A stretch of 64,000 bases of DNA, from contig CM046309.1 of assembly GCA_025267735.1 (NCBI GenBank), forward strand, positions 34,323,202 to 34,387,201. Direction: 5' to 3'. A program made the translations under genes and the position numbers. This DNA is from Mactra quadrangularis. Its lineage: Eukaryota; Mollusca; Bivalvia; Venerida; Mactridae. Position 1 is the stretch's first letter, and every line of letters starts with the position of its first letter. Positions 1-11,999 of the stretch are shown here, piece after piece. Below the pieces are notes generated by a model, which ran no database searches, was not told where the DNA came from, and was given only the letters and a program-made list of their open reading frames with translations.

Positions 1-84
1 TATGCTCATCCAATTGATGAATATTTGTGCAATATTAACAAACTTTAGAGTAATTGAAAAAATATGCATTGTTATAGAATTGAA

Positions 85-1345
85 ACATATTTTTCTTTTA
101 TTTTTGTTAAATATATTGTAAGTGATTGACATTGCACAGACTTGTCTATGTATTTGGTCCAGGAAAGCACCTGTCATTGTTCTGAACACTCAATTTTTTC
201 GGGTGGTCAGTAGGTCTTATGCCTCCTGGTTGCCTTCAATGGCAATCAGGGGTATATATTTTGCCGGTCATACAATGGCTAAGACAATACTGGTTGACTT
301 GTCTTGTCATCTCTTACAAATTTAATCAATTAAGATTTTTTTTAATTTTTTGAGGTTATATTGATTAATTTTGTTTCTTCACCTTTTGTCAATTGCTAAA
401 GCGTTAAAGATTTTAATAGTTTTTTTAATTAGATTGTTGTTTAATTTAGACTTTTACACCATAAATTTTTATTTGTAATATTGTTGATATTTAAAATAGA
501 ATCATTTCATATTTCAAACTTTTTTATTCTACACTAAAAAATGAAATAGCCATTTGTATTAAATTCAGTGCAAACATATTTTTCTATTATTTTTGTTAAA
601 TATATTGTAAGTGAATGACGTTGCACAGACATGTCTATGTATTTGGTCCAGGAAAGCACCTGTCATTGTTCTGAACACTCAATTTTTTTGGGTGGTCAGT
701 AGGTCTTATGCTTCCTGGTTGCCTTCAACAGCAATCAGGGGTATATATTTTGCCGGTCATACTATGGCTAAGACAATACTGGTTGACTTGTCTTGTCATC
801 CCTTACAAATTCAATCAACGAAGAACTTTTTAAAATCTTTTGAGGTTATATTGATTAATTTTGTTTCTTCATCTTTTGTCAATTGCTAAAGCGTTGAAGA
901 TTTTTGTAGTTTTTTTTTAATTAGATTGTTTTTTTTTTAGACTTTTACTCCATAATTTTTTATTTGATATATTGTTGATATCTAAAATATAATCATTTCA
1001 TATTTCAAACATTTTTATTCTACACTAAAAATGAAATAGCCATTTGTATTAAATTCAGTGCAAACATATTTTTCTATTATTTTTGTTAAATATATTGTAA
1101 GTGAATGACATTGCACAGACTTGTCTATGTATTTGGTCCAGGAAAGCACCTGTCATTGTTCTGAACACTCAATTTTTTCGGGTGGTCAGTAGGTCTTATG
1201 CCTCCCTGTTGCCTCTAATAGCAATCAGGGGTATATTTTTCCCCGGTCATACGATGGCTAAGACAGTACTGGTTGACTTGTCTTGTCAATCTCTTACAAA
1301 TTCAACTAATTAACACTTTAGAGGTTTTATTTATTTATTTTGTTT
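85..1345. repeat. 489-bp tandem triplication with a conserved core
   Basis: Three head-to-tail copies, with equivalent points near 85, 574 and 1063, give a period of about 489 bases. In each copy a core of about 190-200 bases (about 122-325, 611-815 and 1101-1300) is nearly identical, while the AT-rich flanks carry many indels and the third copy diverges soon after its core. A plus-strand frame of 67-92 codons stays open in all three cores, but the differences mix silent and replacement changes (for example CGG/TGG and ATG/ACA). The minus strand has stops. I do not recognise a protein or a known snRNA. The core may be a non-coding RNA or a fragment of a mobile element. Confidence 0.8.
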
Positions 1346-1629
1346 CATTTCTGCTTGTCAATATCCAGGGTGTTCTTAGATATCTTTTTATTTTTGTCTC
1401 AAAATTTTGGTTTATTTAGATTTTTAAAGTTTTGCCAACTTAGATTTTTTTTTCTTATTAAAACTATTTAAATAGCTAATTGTAATTAATTTTATCCGTC
1501 AAAACTACATGATATTTTATCATAATTTAATGAATTTCCCTTTTTCACTTTTAGAAACAAATGACCAAAAAGAGAAAGCTTTTGGCCAGCCAAACAGACA
1601 TAACTGTCGAGATTATTTCATTATTTTCA

Positions 1630-2705
1630 TCATATAACATAAATATCAAAACCATGAACATTTGATCTTCATACAGACATTATGTTAATTATTTCTTTCT
1701 CTGTTGATACATATATCCAAGGGAAAGCATTTGATCTGTCCAAATAAACATAAATGTGGAAACATTTCTTTTCTGCCAATGTTTTGACGCGTGAATATAT
1801 CCAAGGGAATGCATTTGGTCTGCCAAGATAAAAGTAACTATTGGAACATTTCTTTCTCTGTCACTGTAAGACTCATATATACAAAACAGAAGTTTTTGAT
1901 TCCCGGCACAAGCAATTATTAGTGTTGCATATATTTCTTTTCTAGTCACAGTATGATACATACTTCCAAAAGGAAAGCTTTTGATTAGCTCAAGCAAACA
2001 TAACTAGTGGAACATTTCTGTGTCTCCTGTTTCACACATATACCCAAAAGAGAAGCATTTGATCCACTGAAACAAACATAAATGATAGAACATTTCTTTC
2101 TCTGTTACCGTATGATATTTATTTCCAAATGGAAAGCATTTGATTTGCCAAGCAATCATTACTATTGGAAAATTTCTGTCTCTGTCACTGAATGACACAT
2201 ATATCGAAAAGGAGCACATTTGATCCACCCTAGCAATTATTACTGTTGCATATATTTCTTCCCTTATCACCGTTTGACACATTCACATGTATCCGAAAGA
2301 AAAGCATTTATTCCACCCAAGTGAACATTACTGTGGGAACATTTCTTTTTCTGTCCCTGTATGACACATGTTTACAAAAAAGGAAAGCATTTGATCTGCA
2401 AAAGCAAACATAACTGTGGGAACATTTCTTTCCTTGTCACTGTTTGACAATTCATGTATATCCAAAAGAAAATCAAAAGAAAAGCATTTGATTTGCCCAA
2501 GCAAAAATTGCTGCGCATTTATTTCTGTCACTGTCACTTTTTGACATATATACCTATTAGGAAAGAATTTGATCAGCCCAAGCAAATATAACTGCGCACC
2601 TTTTTCTTTCTGTGCACTGTTTGACACATTTATTTAATTAAGAGCAAAATATTTGATCAGCCCAAGCAAGAATAACTGTTAGGGACCTTTCTGTCTTTTT
2701 CACTG
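1630..2705. repeat. Decayed tandem array, unit about 95 bp
   Basis: About eleven diverged units follow one another. Each has the order: AACATTTCTTTCTCTGTCAC, a TGACACATATATCC-like piece, AAAAGGAAAGCATTTGATC, then GCCCAAGCAAACATAACTG. Unit lengths differ and the copies are strongly diverged, so the array is old. The minus-strand frames across it are repeat by-products, not genes. Confidence 0.75.
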
Positions 2706-2775
2706 TTGACTGCCTTTATATGGCCTATACAATGTGTTGCTATGGCGTTAAACCCATTAATCAAACAAACAAAAC
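2706..2775 (+). repeat. SINE family 1, 3' end fragment
   Basis: The sequence CCTATACAATGTGTTGCTAT followed by GGCGTTAAACCC and an A-rich CAAACAAACAAAAC tail is the 3' end seen in the fuller SINE copies at 23.1 and 36.9 kb. Only the tail is present, directly after the 95-bp array. Confidence 0.6.
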
Positions 2776-2896
2776 TAGTTGATTTTGTTTCATAAAACTT
2801 TGTCAATAGCTTCAGATGATGAATAAATGAAACCTTGAATAATTTCACCCGTAATAGTTTGTAATACAGAATCTTGGAGATAAACTGTTACAGTGT

Positions 2897-3010
2897 TGGT
2901 TGATAACTGTAGTTCAATCTGATTAAAACCTGATCTAAAATTTTCCGCTCCCCTACTCGCTAATTCAGATCTGGCCGTTTTCAAATAAGGGACAAAGCTC
3001 CATGAAATGA
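2897..3010 (-). repeat. Fragment of the 42.3/45.9-kb dispersed repeat
   Basis: Read on the minus strand, this matches the 3' end of the repeats at 42330-42715 and 45854-46242: AGATCTGAATTAGCGAGTA, then GAGCGGAAAATTTTAGATC, then a piece ending TTTTAATCAGATTG. Confidence 0.6.
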
Positions 3011-3061
3011 AGCTATGCTGTACTAATCGACAGTAAATAAAATTTGTATTTGTTTTTGTTT

Positions 3062-3125
3062 TTGTATTTGCCGGGAATCAAACCCACAACCCTTTGATCA
3101 GAGACCAACTGAGCTAGCAAAGCGT
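3062..3125 (-). repeat. tRNA-like head of SINE family 1
   Basis: On the minus strand there is an A-box-like TAGCTCAGTTGG and a B-box-like GGGTTTGATTCCC, as in the heads of SINE copies elsewhere in the window. No complete cloverleaf can be drawn, so I call it a SINE 5' fragment and not a tRNA gene. Confidence 0.55.
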
Positions 3126-4235
3126 CTTCTTGGCTTTATAGATTTATGCATGTGATTAACACTTATAAAAGACAGATTGCCATAATTATCTTTTGTTAAA
3201 CTTGGTAGACTGTGGGATGTTTGAAAAACTGTCAACAAAACTTCGTTAAGAAAAATTTCATGACCAAGCTCCACAGGAGTATCCCCCGTCAGGTTATTGA
3301 ACCGACAATTCCTCAATCAGTAGACTTTAACCATGATTCTTAGCATAGTATCACACAGACTAAGTATGGTTAAAAATATGTTGTTTTTGTTTTTCAGGAT
3401 GTGCATCAAATGTAACCCAGACATGTACTAATTGTTGAATTGGTCATAGTGGTATGGAACAGTTTATATATATTGGGTAAAGTGATGTTTACTTGTTCGG
3501 AATATTCAAAGCAGGTTAAACTTTTGAGCATTTTATGTACATTTGTGTAATATTTTTCAAGCCATTGTTGTATATCATGGGCCATGTGGATGACCAGTAT
3601 ACTATCATTTTTTGTTAATATCCTTGCTATATTCCTCTGAAGGGAAGAAAGATAAATACATATATTTAATAAGATATTCTAAATTGAAATTTTGGGCTTT
3701 AAGAAGCCTTCTTCAGCAATTTTTAGAATGAAAAACTTTTGACGTTCTCATCATGAGCTGTTTTTAAAACCCGAAATTACAAAGTAAAACCGGACGTAAC
3801 GTCAAAATTTTCAATTGAGCGCACAAAAACAAAAATACCTGGATTTGTAGCAATAGTACATATAAGTTCTTAGGCTGCTTAGTCCAAGAGAAACTAGACA
3901 TATTTACATATTACTAAATAATGTATAGTCCAACAAAATTAACCTGAGCTTGACCTTTATGTAAAAATACATAAAATTCATTATTTTATGTCTGTTTTTT
4001 GTCTTTATTTGTAAATTGCGCTTTATCGGAAGCTTTCGGCAAAATAGGCGTAATACTATCAAGTTAGTTTTCATAAGAATAAATACCAGAAACTGTGTCA
4101 CAATATTGCAGTGTGCCATCATTTAAAGTAATGAGTCATGGATTGAAGTTTAATGATATTCCATGTTTAGGCTCAGGTTAATATTGTCGAACTTCAAAAG
4201 ATGTTAAGTGTATGTTTGTACAATTGAAAGGTAAA
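3126..4235. other. Intergenic, one dispersed repeat
   Basis: No gene is seen. Bases 3900-4105 belong to a dispersed repeat also present at 9415-9600 and, inverted, at about 14660-14830. Shared marks are AAAATTAACCTGAGC, ATCGGAAG, TTTTCGGCAAAATA and TTTTCATAAGAATAAATAC. Confidence 0.5.
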
Positions 4236-4440
4236 TCAGGGGCGGATCCAGGATTTTTTCTCGGGGTGGGGGGGGGAGGGGAGGTCAAACTTTTTCTAGG
4301 GATGTTCCAAACTTGCCGGCCTAGTGGAAGGGTAGGTTGGCACTGCTTATAGACATCCAAAAAGGCTAGGTTAGGTGCAATGGATGCCGCTATATTACCT
4401 TTACTATGTGTTGCTACAGCGTTAAACTTAACAAAAGCTA
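4236..4440 (+). repeat. GGGGCGGATCCAG repeat plus SINE family 2 tail
   Basis: AGGGGCGGATCCAGGATTTT with a G run starts a repeat also seen at 24.39 kb and, inverted, at 51.4 kb. From 4308 the sequence matches the 3' half of SINE family 2 (CCTAGTGGAAGGGTAGGTTG ... GGCTAGGTTAGGTGCAATGG ... GCGTTAAACTTAAC). Confidence 0.6.
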
Positions 4441-4779
4441 AGCATCAATTTTATTGGAAACTGTTTATTTAGTACTCTCTCAACATTCAAAAATGTTACA
4501 TTGATAATTGTACTTACAGTTTTGAATGAAAGACAACTTAAAACAAAAGACATCCAAAGAGTCACTAGAGTTTCATACAGAAATTAGAAGATATAAGTTT
4601 ACCATAATCTCTGAACAGATTTCTTGGAAAATTTAGCAATAACACAGGTAATAATAATAGTCTGGCACTTTTTGACACATTGTCATGGAAACATCTGATT
4701 GAATTTTCATACAAAAATGATAATAATTGTTGCATGAATGTTGAAAGTGTGGTACAATAAGAATAGATGAGGAAGTTTT

Positions 4780-4905
4780 GGTTGAGTTTTTAACCAGTCT
4801 TTGAATTTAGCCTGTGGACCAAGGACCAAGTCCATCAAAATTACATTCCTTCCACTGACTTTCAGAATGGGAGTGATCTGATGGTCCACCAAGTTTTTAC
4901 AGTCA
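4780..4905 (+). repeat. Dispersed repeat (4.8, 11.7, 56.7 kb)
   Basis: CAGTCTTTGAATTTAGC, then GGACCAAGGACCAAGTCCA, then a TGGTCCACCA piece recur at 11715-11840 and 56663-56790 in the same orientation. The family is unknown. Confidence 0.5.
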
Positions 4906-4930
4906 TGGCTTTATTAATTCATCAAAAACT

Positions 4931-5312
4931 AGTGCTGTCACGATATACTGGTATATTGCAATACGCAGCTGCAGCAATATGTACCACAGTAAGATTTTAA
5001 TGTACTGGTATTTGGCGATATTTTTTATTTCATCGTTAAATTCTTCCCTACGTGAAAAAGTAGATAGACGCCAGTTTTTCCATTGTTCATTCAATTTAAT
5101 CTCAAGTTACAAAAATTTAACCAAGTTGGGCATGTCACAGTCCTAAATGACCGTAAATCAGTAGCTGCATGTAAAATTTGCATTGTTTCTGTTAAATACA
5201 GCGGAGGCACAACGAATCTAAATGCCCACAATATATTGTGGTACGTATCGCGATAGGGTATGAGCGTATTGCAATAAATCGCGATACGCTTATAGCGTAT
5301 CATGACAGCACT
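4931..5312. mobile_element. hAT-like MITE (AGTGCTGTCACGATA ends)
   Basis: Terminal inverted repeats AGTGCTGTCACGATA / TATCATGACAGCACT enclose a non-coding interior rich in palindromic GCGATA pieces. The element is flanked by an exact 10-bp direct repeat ATCAAAAACT (4921-4930 and 5313-5322), which is a target-site duplication or 8 bp plus chance identity. A relative lies at 52587-52958, with fragments near 7900-7982 and 33880-34258. Confidence 0.75.
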
Positions 5313-5459
5313 ATCAAAAACTATTTAGTTAATAAGAAATTTCAAACATTAACAAAAAATGGTAATATTTCTGTTCACTTGTATATCTACTATTTTGTTT
5401 AATAAATCTTGTAATATATTTTGATAAATCATTTAAATTGACAGCAAAATTTAGCGAAT

Positions 5460-5640
5460 ACATTAGCCTCTTCACCCATGTGTAAATGGGTACCTGTAGG
5501 GGTCATACACTGTATGCCCTGTCTGCAATCTGCGCTGTCAGGTCAGTTGGTGTGTGACTCGATGATCATGGAAGTTATTGTCCCAAGTTGAGTGAATAGT
5601 GATACTAGAAGTAGACTTCAAAAACTTCGCTTTATCTTTT
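5460..5640 (+). repeat. SINE family 3 fragment, degenerate
   Basis: GTGTAAATGGGTACCTGTAG followed by AGTAGACTTC and a T-rich tail resembles the body and end of the SINE at 17080-17325. Confidence 0.45.
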
Positions 5641-5985
5641 TATGGTTTTTTATAACTTGATATTGTATAAAAATTTGTATTTGATGATTGGTATTTTGTT
5701 GACAGATAAGTCCATTTATAAGACATGTAATGATTGAGATCAAAGTAAATGTAGATTATGGGAATGGTCAGTAGTTCTGGTGCACTTACATCACATGGTT
5801 TTAAGATAGTCTTGTAATCCAGGTAAGTGTTTTCTTATTAAGTTTTGAGAACTCAATTTCATTCAAAAGAGTTATGTCATATCTATGTGTGTATGTATAA
5901 ACCTGTGAAATAGAATTACTTATGATGGAGAAACTTAGATCACCTGTTGCAAAACTCCACAGTGATGTAAATGGGTACTGAGAGA

Positions 5986-6285
5986 ACCCGGGTCGATAGC
6001 CCAGTTGATAAAGCACCAGGATTTGGAATCTCGGGCCGAGGGGGTGCGGGTTTCGAATCCCATCCAGGGAGGTTATACTCTTCCATGAAAATATGACAAT
6101 AATGTCCATTTTCCTCCATTGATTAGATAATATGGAGAAGTTTCCGGCCTTGTGGAAGGGTAGGTGAGTACTGGTTATAGACAATGGTCCAGGAAAGCTA
6201 GGCTAGGTGCGCTGGACGCCGTAAAATGACCTTAATTGTGTTGGCATGGCGTTAACTCCTATAAATAAAATGAAATAAAGTAAAT
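5986..6285 (+). mobile_element. SINE family 2 (tRNA-derived), near full length
   Basis: A tRNA-like head (CGATAGCCCAGTTGATAAAG, then CGGGTTTCGAATCCC) is followed by a body with CATGAAAATATGACAATAAT, GTGGAAGGGTAGGTGAG and AAGCTAGGCTAGGTGCGCTG. It ends GGCGTTAACTCC with an A-rich tail. Another copy, interrupted by a transposon, spans 20114-20126 plus 22338-22620. Confidence 0.8.
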
Positions 6286-6988
6286 CTCAATTAGCAAGTA
6301 GTTGAGCAAAAAGTTTAGATCAGATTTTAATCAGATTGGTTTACATGTACATCTAAATGCTTGCCTTTTCTTGATATTGATATGGTTACTGTACATCAAA
6401 TATCAGTGGAGCTATAACATAATTTTGTTCAGGGTATATAGTTAATGAACAAAATGTTGTTTTTTGTTAAGTTCATGCAACAGTTAAAGAACAGGGCTTG
6501 ACATAATTATTATAGGTCGTCTGATTGCACCTGACAACATGTATTTGGGTTTGGGCAACTTATTACTGCAATTTAACATTTTGTTTGGGAAAGAGAAATA
6601 TGGCTGGTATTCAAAGAAGGTAACCTACATTAGATTGGTTTGGGTTTAATGGCGCATCAACCCAAAAAATTTATATCATGCACCTACCTCAAAAATTAAT
6701 GACAGTAGTTCTGAAAAAAATTGGAAGGATTCAAGTAGCACATGAAATAACAATTACATTTCTTTGTCTGAAATAGAGCCTGTGACATATTTATTACTCG
6801 TGTACTCACTTCAAGACATAGAAATGTAATAATGCAACACTGACAGTTGAATAAAATCTATCATTACCTGTTTTTAGCTGGATTTTCAATGAAAAAATTG
6901 GTTTATAGTTGGGCAAAACCCAGGGTGGTGGGTGGGTGGGTTTCAGGTTTATTATACTATGTTGACATACCATGCCATTAACAGAATT

Positions 6989-7304
6989 AAGGGCGGGTCA
7001 CATAGGCCAAAACGCATAAATCAGGCAAAAATCACGCACAAAACTCGAGTCTTACGTGAGTCATCTGTTTTATGCCCGTTTGATCAGCGTTTCTGACGTG
7101 GAGCATGCGTAGTTGTGAGTGGAACTGCGCTGTTTCAAAGTGCTTTGTCAGTGATTTTCGCATGATTGATACTTAATTTTTGCGCAATGTATCGGTGACT
7201 TTTCATCGCATAAATCATAGAAAATGGTCAAATCCTCGACAGACAAGCATGCACAACCAAAATTTATGCGTGATTATTGTGTTTTGCCTGTGTGACCGGC
7301 CCTT
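6989..7304. mobile_element. MITE, AAGGGCGGGTCACA ends
   Basis: Inverted ends AAGGGCGGGTCACATAGGCC / GTGTGACCGGCCCTT continue inward (ACGCATAAATCA / TTTATGCGTGATTA). There is no coding capacity, and the target-site duplication is unclear. Confidence 0.7.
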
Positions 7305-7544
7305 TAGTTAGTAACCACAACTGTGCCTGACTTTATTATGGATTATTTCCTTTTGTATTTTTTGTGTGAAAATTTTTTATCCGGCTTTAATGTGGTTTCC
7401 ACATGACATTTCTTGTTTTAAACTGTTGTTATAACATTCATTGCTTTCATGTGCAGTTGAGTGACTTAAGGGAATCATCATATTTCCTAAGGCTGACCTC
7501 CATCTGGTCAGTTTCTTTGTCAATCTGTATTTCATGTGATAATA

Positions 7545-7607
7545 TTATTTTCAGGAACAAGAAAGATCTGTTGGTCAGGCTGAGGAAAAGCTATTAATAA
7601 AAATGTA
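7545..7607 (+). other. Possible terminal exon, very weak
   Basis: An acceptor-like TTATTTTCAG is followed by a 17-codon open frame (EQERSVGQAEEKLLIKM) and a TAA stop. No upstream partner exon was found and no family is recognised. It may be chance. Confidence 0.12.
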
Positions 7608-8193
7608 ACATGTGTTGAAATTATGAAAAGAAAATGAAGTAAGTAGCTTCCTGATGTCTGTTAATGAAAAATGTTTAGTTGTGCAAGAATGATAGATATG
7701 AAATTTGTGGTTTTGAATGTCTAGGCTGAACAAGCAACTTGAGGTTAATCTCAAGTCTTTATTGTTTTTTTTTCAAATTAGCCTGTGGGTTGTAAATGTT
7801 TCCTTTGAATCATCTGCACAAATTTTTTATAATGCTTGATTTTAATGAAATATGTGAATGGATGAATTATCCTTATAAATGAAAATAGAATATGGCTGAA
7901 TATCGGTACGTTAAATTTGTACTGCAGTATGTATCGTGGCTGGTGTGTATTGCAATATACTGGTATATTGTGACAGCCCTAGAAATTAAGAAGTCTTCAA
8001 GACATACTTTCATTAGCTTTGGACATCCGGTCTAACAAAATGAAATGTTTTACTGAACCGAATGAAAGTTTATTGGACCAAAAAATCTTAGTGATTTTTT
8101 CTTTGAATATGCAGTCAATTGTTATGAATTAGCATAATATACTGAAGAATTGAATGAACTATCAACACTCAGAATAATAGATAAAGAATAATA

Positions 8194-8334
8194 CAGTAAA
8201 GTTCCGCTATTAAGACCACTTTTGTTATTTCAAAATCATGCGATTTTTGACAATAATTAAGACCCAAATGCTTAATTTGTCAACAAAACGGTCTCTTTAA
8301 TAAGACCGGTCCGCTATTAAGTGGAACTTTACTG
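8194..8334. mobile_element. TA-flanked MITE (CAGTAAAGTTCCGCTATTAA)
   Basis: Inverted ends CAGTAAAGTTCCGCTATTAA / TTAAGTGGAACTTTACTG are bordered by TA on both sides, the Tc1/mariner/pogo type of insertion. A half-copy appears at about 62150-62230. Confidence 0.75.
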
Positions 8335-9189
8335 TAATATTTTTGCTAATAACTACTCTGATTTTATTCACACATGACACTTCTTATTATGTGTGATTTT
8401 ATTGAATTTACAACATGCTGGTGGTAAAAATGTGGACTGTCAGACCACCATTGTTGGTTATCCCACGATATATATTACTCTGTTTATGCTGTGTTATGTA
8501 CCTGGGTCATTCGGTTAGAAAAATCTCTTAGTCATGAATAATTCACAAAGTCACATTCTAAAGGCCAATTAGGTCCATTGGCTAAGTTTGAAGACTGACT
8601 GTTCAGAGAAAGAAAAGTAATGTATATATTATGCACTGTTTGATGCCATTCACTTTGTATGGAAAGTGAAATCGGCAAAAAACTATTTTATGTTTACCCT
8701 TTTACTTGTTGGGGCTGCAGCAATTGGATTCCGTACATCGAAAATCAATTATGAGGGTACCAATTTGATTTCGATTTGGAACTGAAGATTTTCAATTTGA
8801 TATTGGCCTTTAAACTTGTATATCAAAGGTGTAAGGATTTAAGACTAAGTTACTGATAAACTAGTGATAAACAAATTAGTAAGAAAATTCATTTTCTTTA
8901 TTGATCTTGGTATGAAATTAATGTAAAAAAGTAACAATTTTATTTTATCAATATTAGTTAGATGTAAGCTCCGTGGTATGGACTTTACCTAGGTAAAAGG
9001 GAAAATGGAATTGAATCGAAAAAATTGAAATTGGAAGGTAAAAGATTGAATGGTATCAAATAGACTTTCCAGTGAATCATTGCAGCCATATCTTGAACAT
9101 TTTCAGTAGGTGTTCATATACTGGTATGAAACAGGAAATTCAACCAGTGAGATTTTCTTACCAATTTGTTTGTATTTCTTGTTTTACAG

Positions 9190-9276
9190 ATACATCCTGG
9201 ATCATGTGTATGATATGTACATTATCCCAAGTCTTGAAAGAACAACTAGAGGTCAAGATAGAAAGACATGTTAAGG
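9190..9276 (+). other. Exon-like segment in block A, weak
   Basis: An acceptor-like TTGTTTTACAG and a donor-like AAG|GTATCT bound 87 bases with one open frame (TSWIMCMICTLSQVLKEQLE, then VKIERHVK). The homologous place in block B (39652-39753) has diverged and has stops, so coding is unlikely. It could be a relic exon. Confidence 0.15.
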
Positions 9277-9748
9277 TATCTTTTGGTTATCATATTTTGG
9301 TTATTGAAGTTGTTTTAATATATGGATTATAAAACATTAGATTCTCAGTTGTTTGTGAACAACTCAACAGCGGACAAGTTAACCCGAGTAAGGACAACTG
9401 GATCTGTAAGTATAGTCTGACAAAATTAACCTGAGCTAAACCTTTTTGCAAGAATACATTAAATTCAGTATTTATTTTCTATTTTTGTCTTCGACTGTAA
9501 GTGGCATTTTATCGGAAGTTTTCGGCAAAATACACGAATTGAACTATTAATTTTGTTTTCATAAGAATAAATACTTTGAAAGGGTGCCACAATATTGCAG
9601 ACTTACGTGCATGTTTCTCAATCAAAGAATGTGTTAAAAAATTAAAAGTACAACAACATGCCATTTTTACAAAATTGATTTATAATCACGTTGATCATCA
9701 TTAACACATGTACAATCATAAACAGGCATACAGAAACTCACAATTAAT

Positions 9749-10008
9749 TATACCCCCGCTTTGAAGAAGAGGGGGGTATACTGTTTTACCCTTGTCCATG
9801 CGTGCGTGCGTCCGTTACAAAATTTTCGTCGCAGTTTTCTCAGCAACTATTACATGCAGCAGCCTAATACTTTGCATATTGCTTCATCCCATAGTCCCAT
9901 GTGGTGTAAAGGGATTTCATGCTCCTTGCTCATCTACTTCCTGTTTGTAGTCATATTTCTCACAGCGGGGGTATCACTAGTGAGCATTAGCTCACAGATT
10001 TACTTGTT
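9749..10008 (+). mobile_element. TATACCCCC element, copy 1
   Basis: A non-coding repeat of about 260 bases, also at 16302-16585 and 22678-22943. The 5' end forms a hairpin (TATACCCCC ... GGGGGTATA). The 3' end has GCGGGGGTAT, the palindrome ACTAGT, and a hairpin GTGAGC-ATTA-GCTCAC, followed by AGATTTACTTGTT. The 3' hairpin near the terminus suggests a Helitron-like non-autonomous element, but no TSD is evident. Confidence 0.7.
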
Positions 10009-10277
10009 GTTAGTGAAACATGTAATTATCATAATAAAGTTGGTCAAGCTTGGGTTAATTTTGTCGCGCTATAGAGAAAACTCAACATGTGAACAACTTA
10101 ACCCTTAGTTTATTTTAGTTATTTGAGTTATTAAACTTATCTTGTTGTTCTATAGTGGTTTTAAAAGTAAGTTGTTGATGTTGTTCAAAAATATTTATGA
10201 AAAAAACCCACAGATTATTGTCTGGCAGAATTTGAATGTCACAGAAAATGTTTTTGGTATCCTTGAACGCTGGGATG

Positions 10278-10917
10278 TATAGTAAGATTTCTTTCACCTT
10301 ACGAAGGTCAAAGTGCATTGAATATTCATGAAGAAAATCCGAATGCGGTGAACAGGTGTGCAATACAATACTAGCAAGCATTAATTACAATAACTTTGAC
10401 GCATCTCACTAACTGATATCTTAGCCCAGTAGAAACGCGTCGGCCGTCAGACCTAAAGAATTAAGGTTCAAATCCCAGGAGCATAATATTTTTTTCAGAC
10501 TTAAACCTACGTTTTTTTCATCTTATTTATAATAAGGTGTCAGTATTATATAAATTATCCAAGTTTTTCTCCCTCGTGAATCTCGTGCACACAAGGAATG
10601 TATATAAAAGGGTTGGTAAGGTCATCCCGTCTTAAACGTGTAAGCACGCAAAAAATTGACAAAAATGTAATATATATACTTATATTTTATAACCACTGGT
10701 CACTGTGTCAAAAACGTTATTTTAGATGCAGCTGTATCCACTGTGCTAATCCGTCTTTCGATAATTGAAGTTTAAATTTGATTACAATTAACATTGACCA
10801 ATGGGAATAAATCCTCGGAGAATAAACCTTCCGAACAACCTCTTTTATAATGGTTTAACCCATATTTACAAAGGTAAGCGCCATGACATTCGTAAGGTGA
10901 AAGAAATCTTACTATAA
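10278..10917. repeat. Inverted repeat with 0.6-kb spacing
   Basis: TATAGTAAGATTTCTTTCAC plus CTTACGAA at about 10278-10305 returns inverted at about 10889-10916. The interior holds a tRNA-like stretch at 10415-10490 (GGTTCAAATCCC), probably a SINE head. No gene is seen. Confidence 0.5.
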
Positions 10918-11137
10918 CAGATATGAAAATTGAGGTGTTATTCAAATTCTCTGATTATTTGCAAATTATAGCATGATTTAAAAAATGATGATTGCATAAA
11001 AATGTTCCAAAGATATTGTATTTATTGCAGATTAAAAATGAATATTTCAATATTATGGTAAATTCAAATGATGTTTGGCAAAACATAAATGGTCAGGCGG
11101 ACGGTGTCGTTAACTAACTTCATACAATGATAACATA

Positions 11138-11392
11138 TAGTGCGTACATATTGACCCCCGACCTGACCTTTATGCAAGAATATTCATTACATTGAATACA
11201 AATGTAGTATTACTGCTTGATTACACAATGACCGTGAGGATTATGAGTTAAAACATACAAACACGCTTGTATAATTTTACGATCGCTGTCGAAGTGTAGA
11301 ATAGGGGTGGTACTGACTTTCGTCGGGATATGTGTAGATAATTATTAGATGTAAATGTGAAAGGTCAGGTCGGGGTCAATATGTACGCACTA
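11138..11392. mobile_element. TA-flanked MITE, about 255 bp
   Basis: Long, nearly perfect inverted ends: TAGTGCGTACATATTGACCC / GGGTCAATATGTACGCACTA, continuing into CGACCTGACCTTT / AAAGGTCAGGTCG. TATA borders on both sides are consistent with TA target duplication. Confidence 0.8.
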
Positions 11393-11999
11393 TACCATGT
11401 GATGAACAGTATTAGAAAGTAACCACAACTCTAACAGCCCTTATAATGGATTATTTCCCTTTGTAATTTTTGCATTAAAGTATTTAAATCAGGCTTTAAT
11501 GTTATTTCCTTATAGCATTTCTTGTTTATGTTTAATTTCACTCATTTTGATGTTACTCATTATTTACTTATAAAACAACAGTGTATTTTTTAATGAGTTA
11601 GACAAACTGTTGATAATTAAGTTTTTGGAGTTATATTGTTTACTGCAATGTCAAGATTTTTTTTATGAAAAAACCAATCACAATGTAAATTAAATTGAAT
11701 TAATCTCAAATCTTCAAAGAGCAGTCTTTGATTTTAGCTAGAGAACCTAGGATCAAGTCCACGGAAATTGTCATGGGTGCAATGACTTATAAACTTAAGT
11801 GGTCTGCCATTCCAACTTTTTACAGCCTTAATTTTACTTATTCAATAAAAATATGTTATTTCTTTTATGTTTATTTGATTTAAGGATATATTCATTGTCG
11901 GTTATCCCAGGATACCTTACTCTACTTATGCTGTGTTATGTACCATGGGTCATTTGGTTAGAAAAATATCATAGTCATGAATTAATAATGAGGCTGTTT

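Noticed and set aside
1689..2627. Three minus-strand frames of 92-102 codons with shared words such as KEMFP and DQMLSFG
   Set aside because: By-products of the 95-bp degenerate array; no splice structure or family match.
3062..3125. tRNA gene on the minus strand
   Set aside because: A and B boxes are present but the stems do not pair. The same head recurs as part of SINE family 1. The same argument applies at 38870-38935 and 61674-61750.
5801..6184. 127-codon minus-strand frame
   Set aside because: Mostly antisense to SINE family 2; no protein resemblance.
9190..9276. Coding exon
   Set aside because: Kept only as a very weak entry. The paralogous segment at 39652-39753 has stops and has lost the frame, and no adjacent exon is visible.
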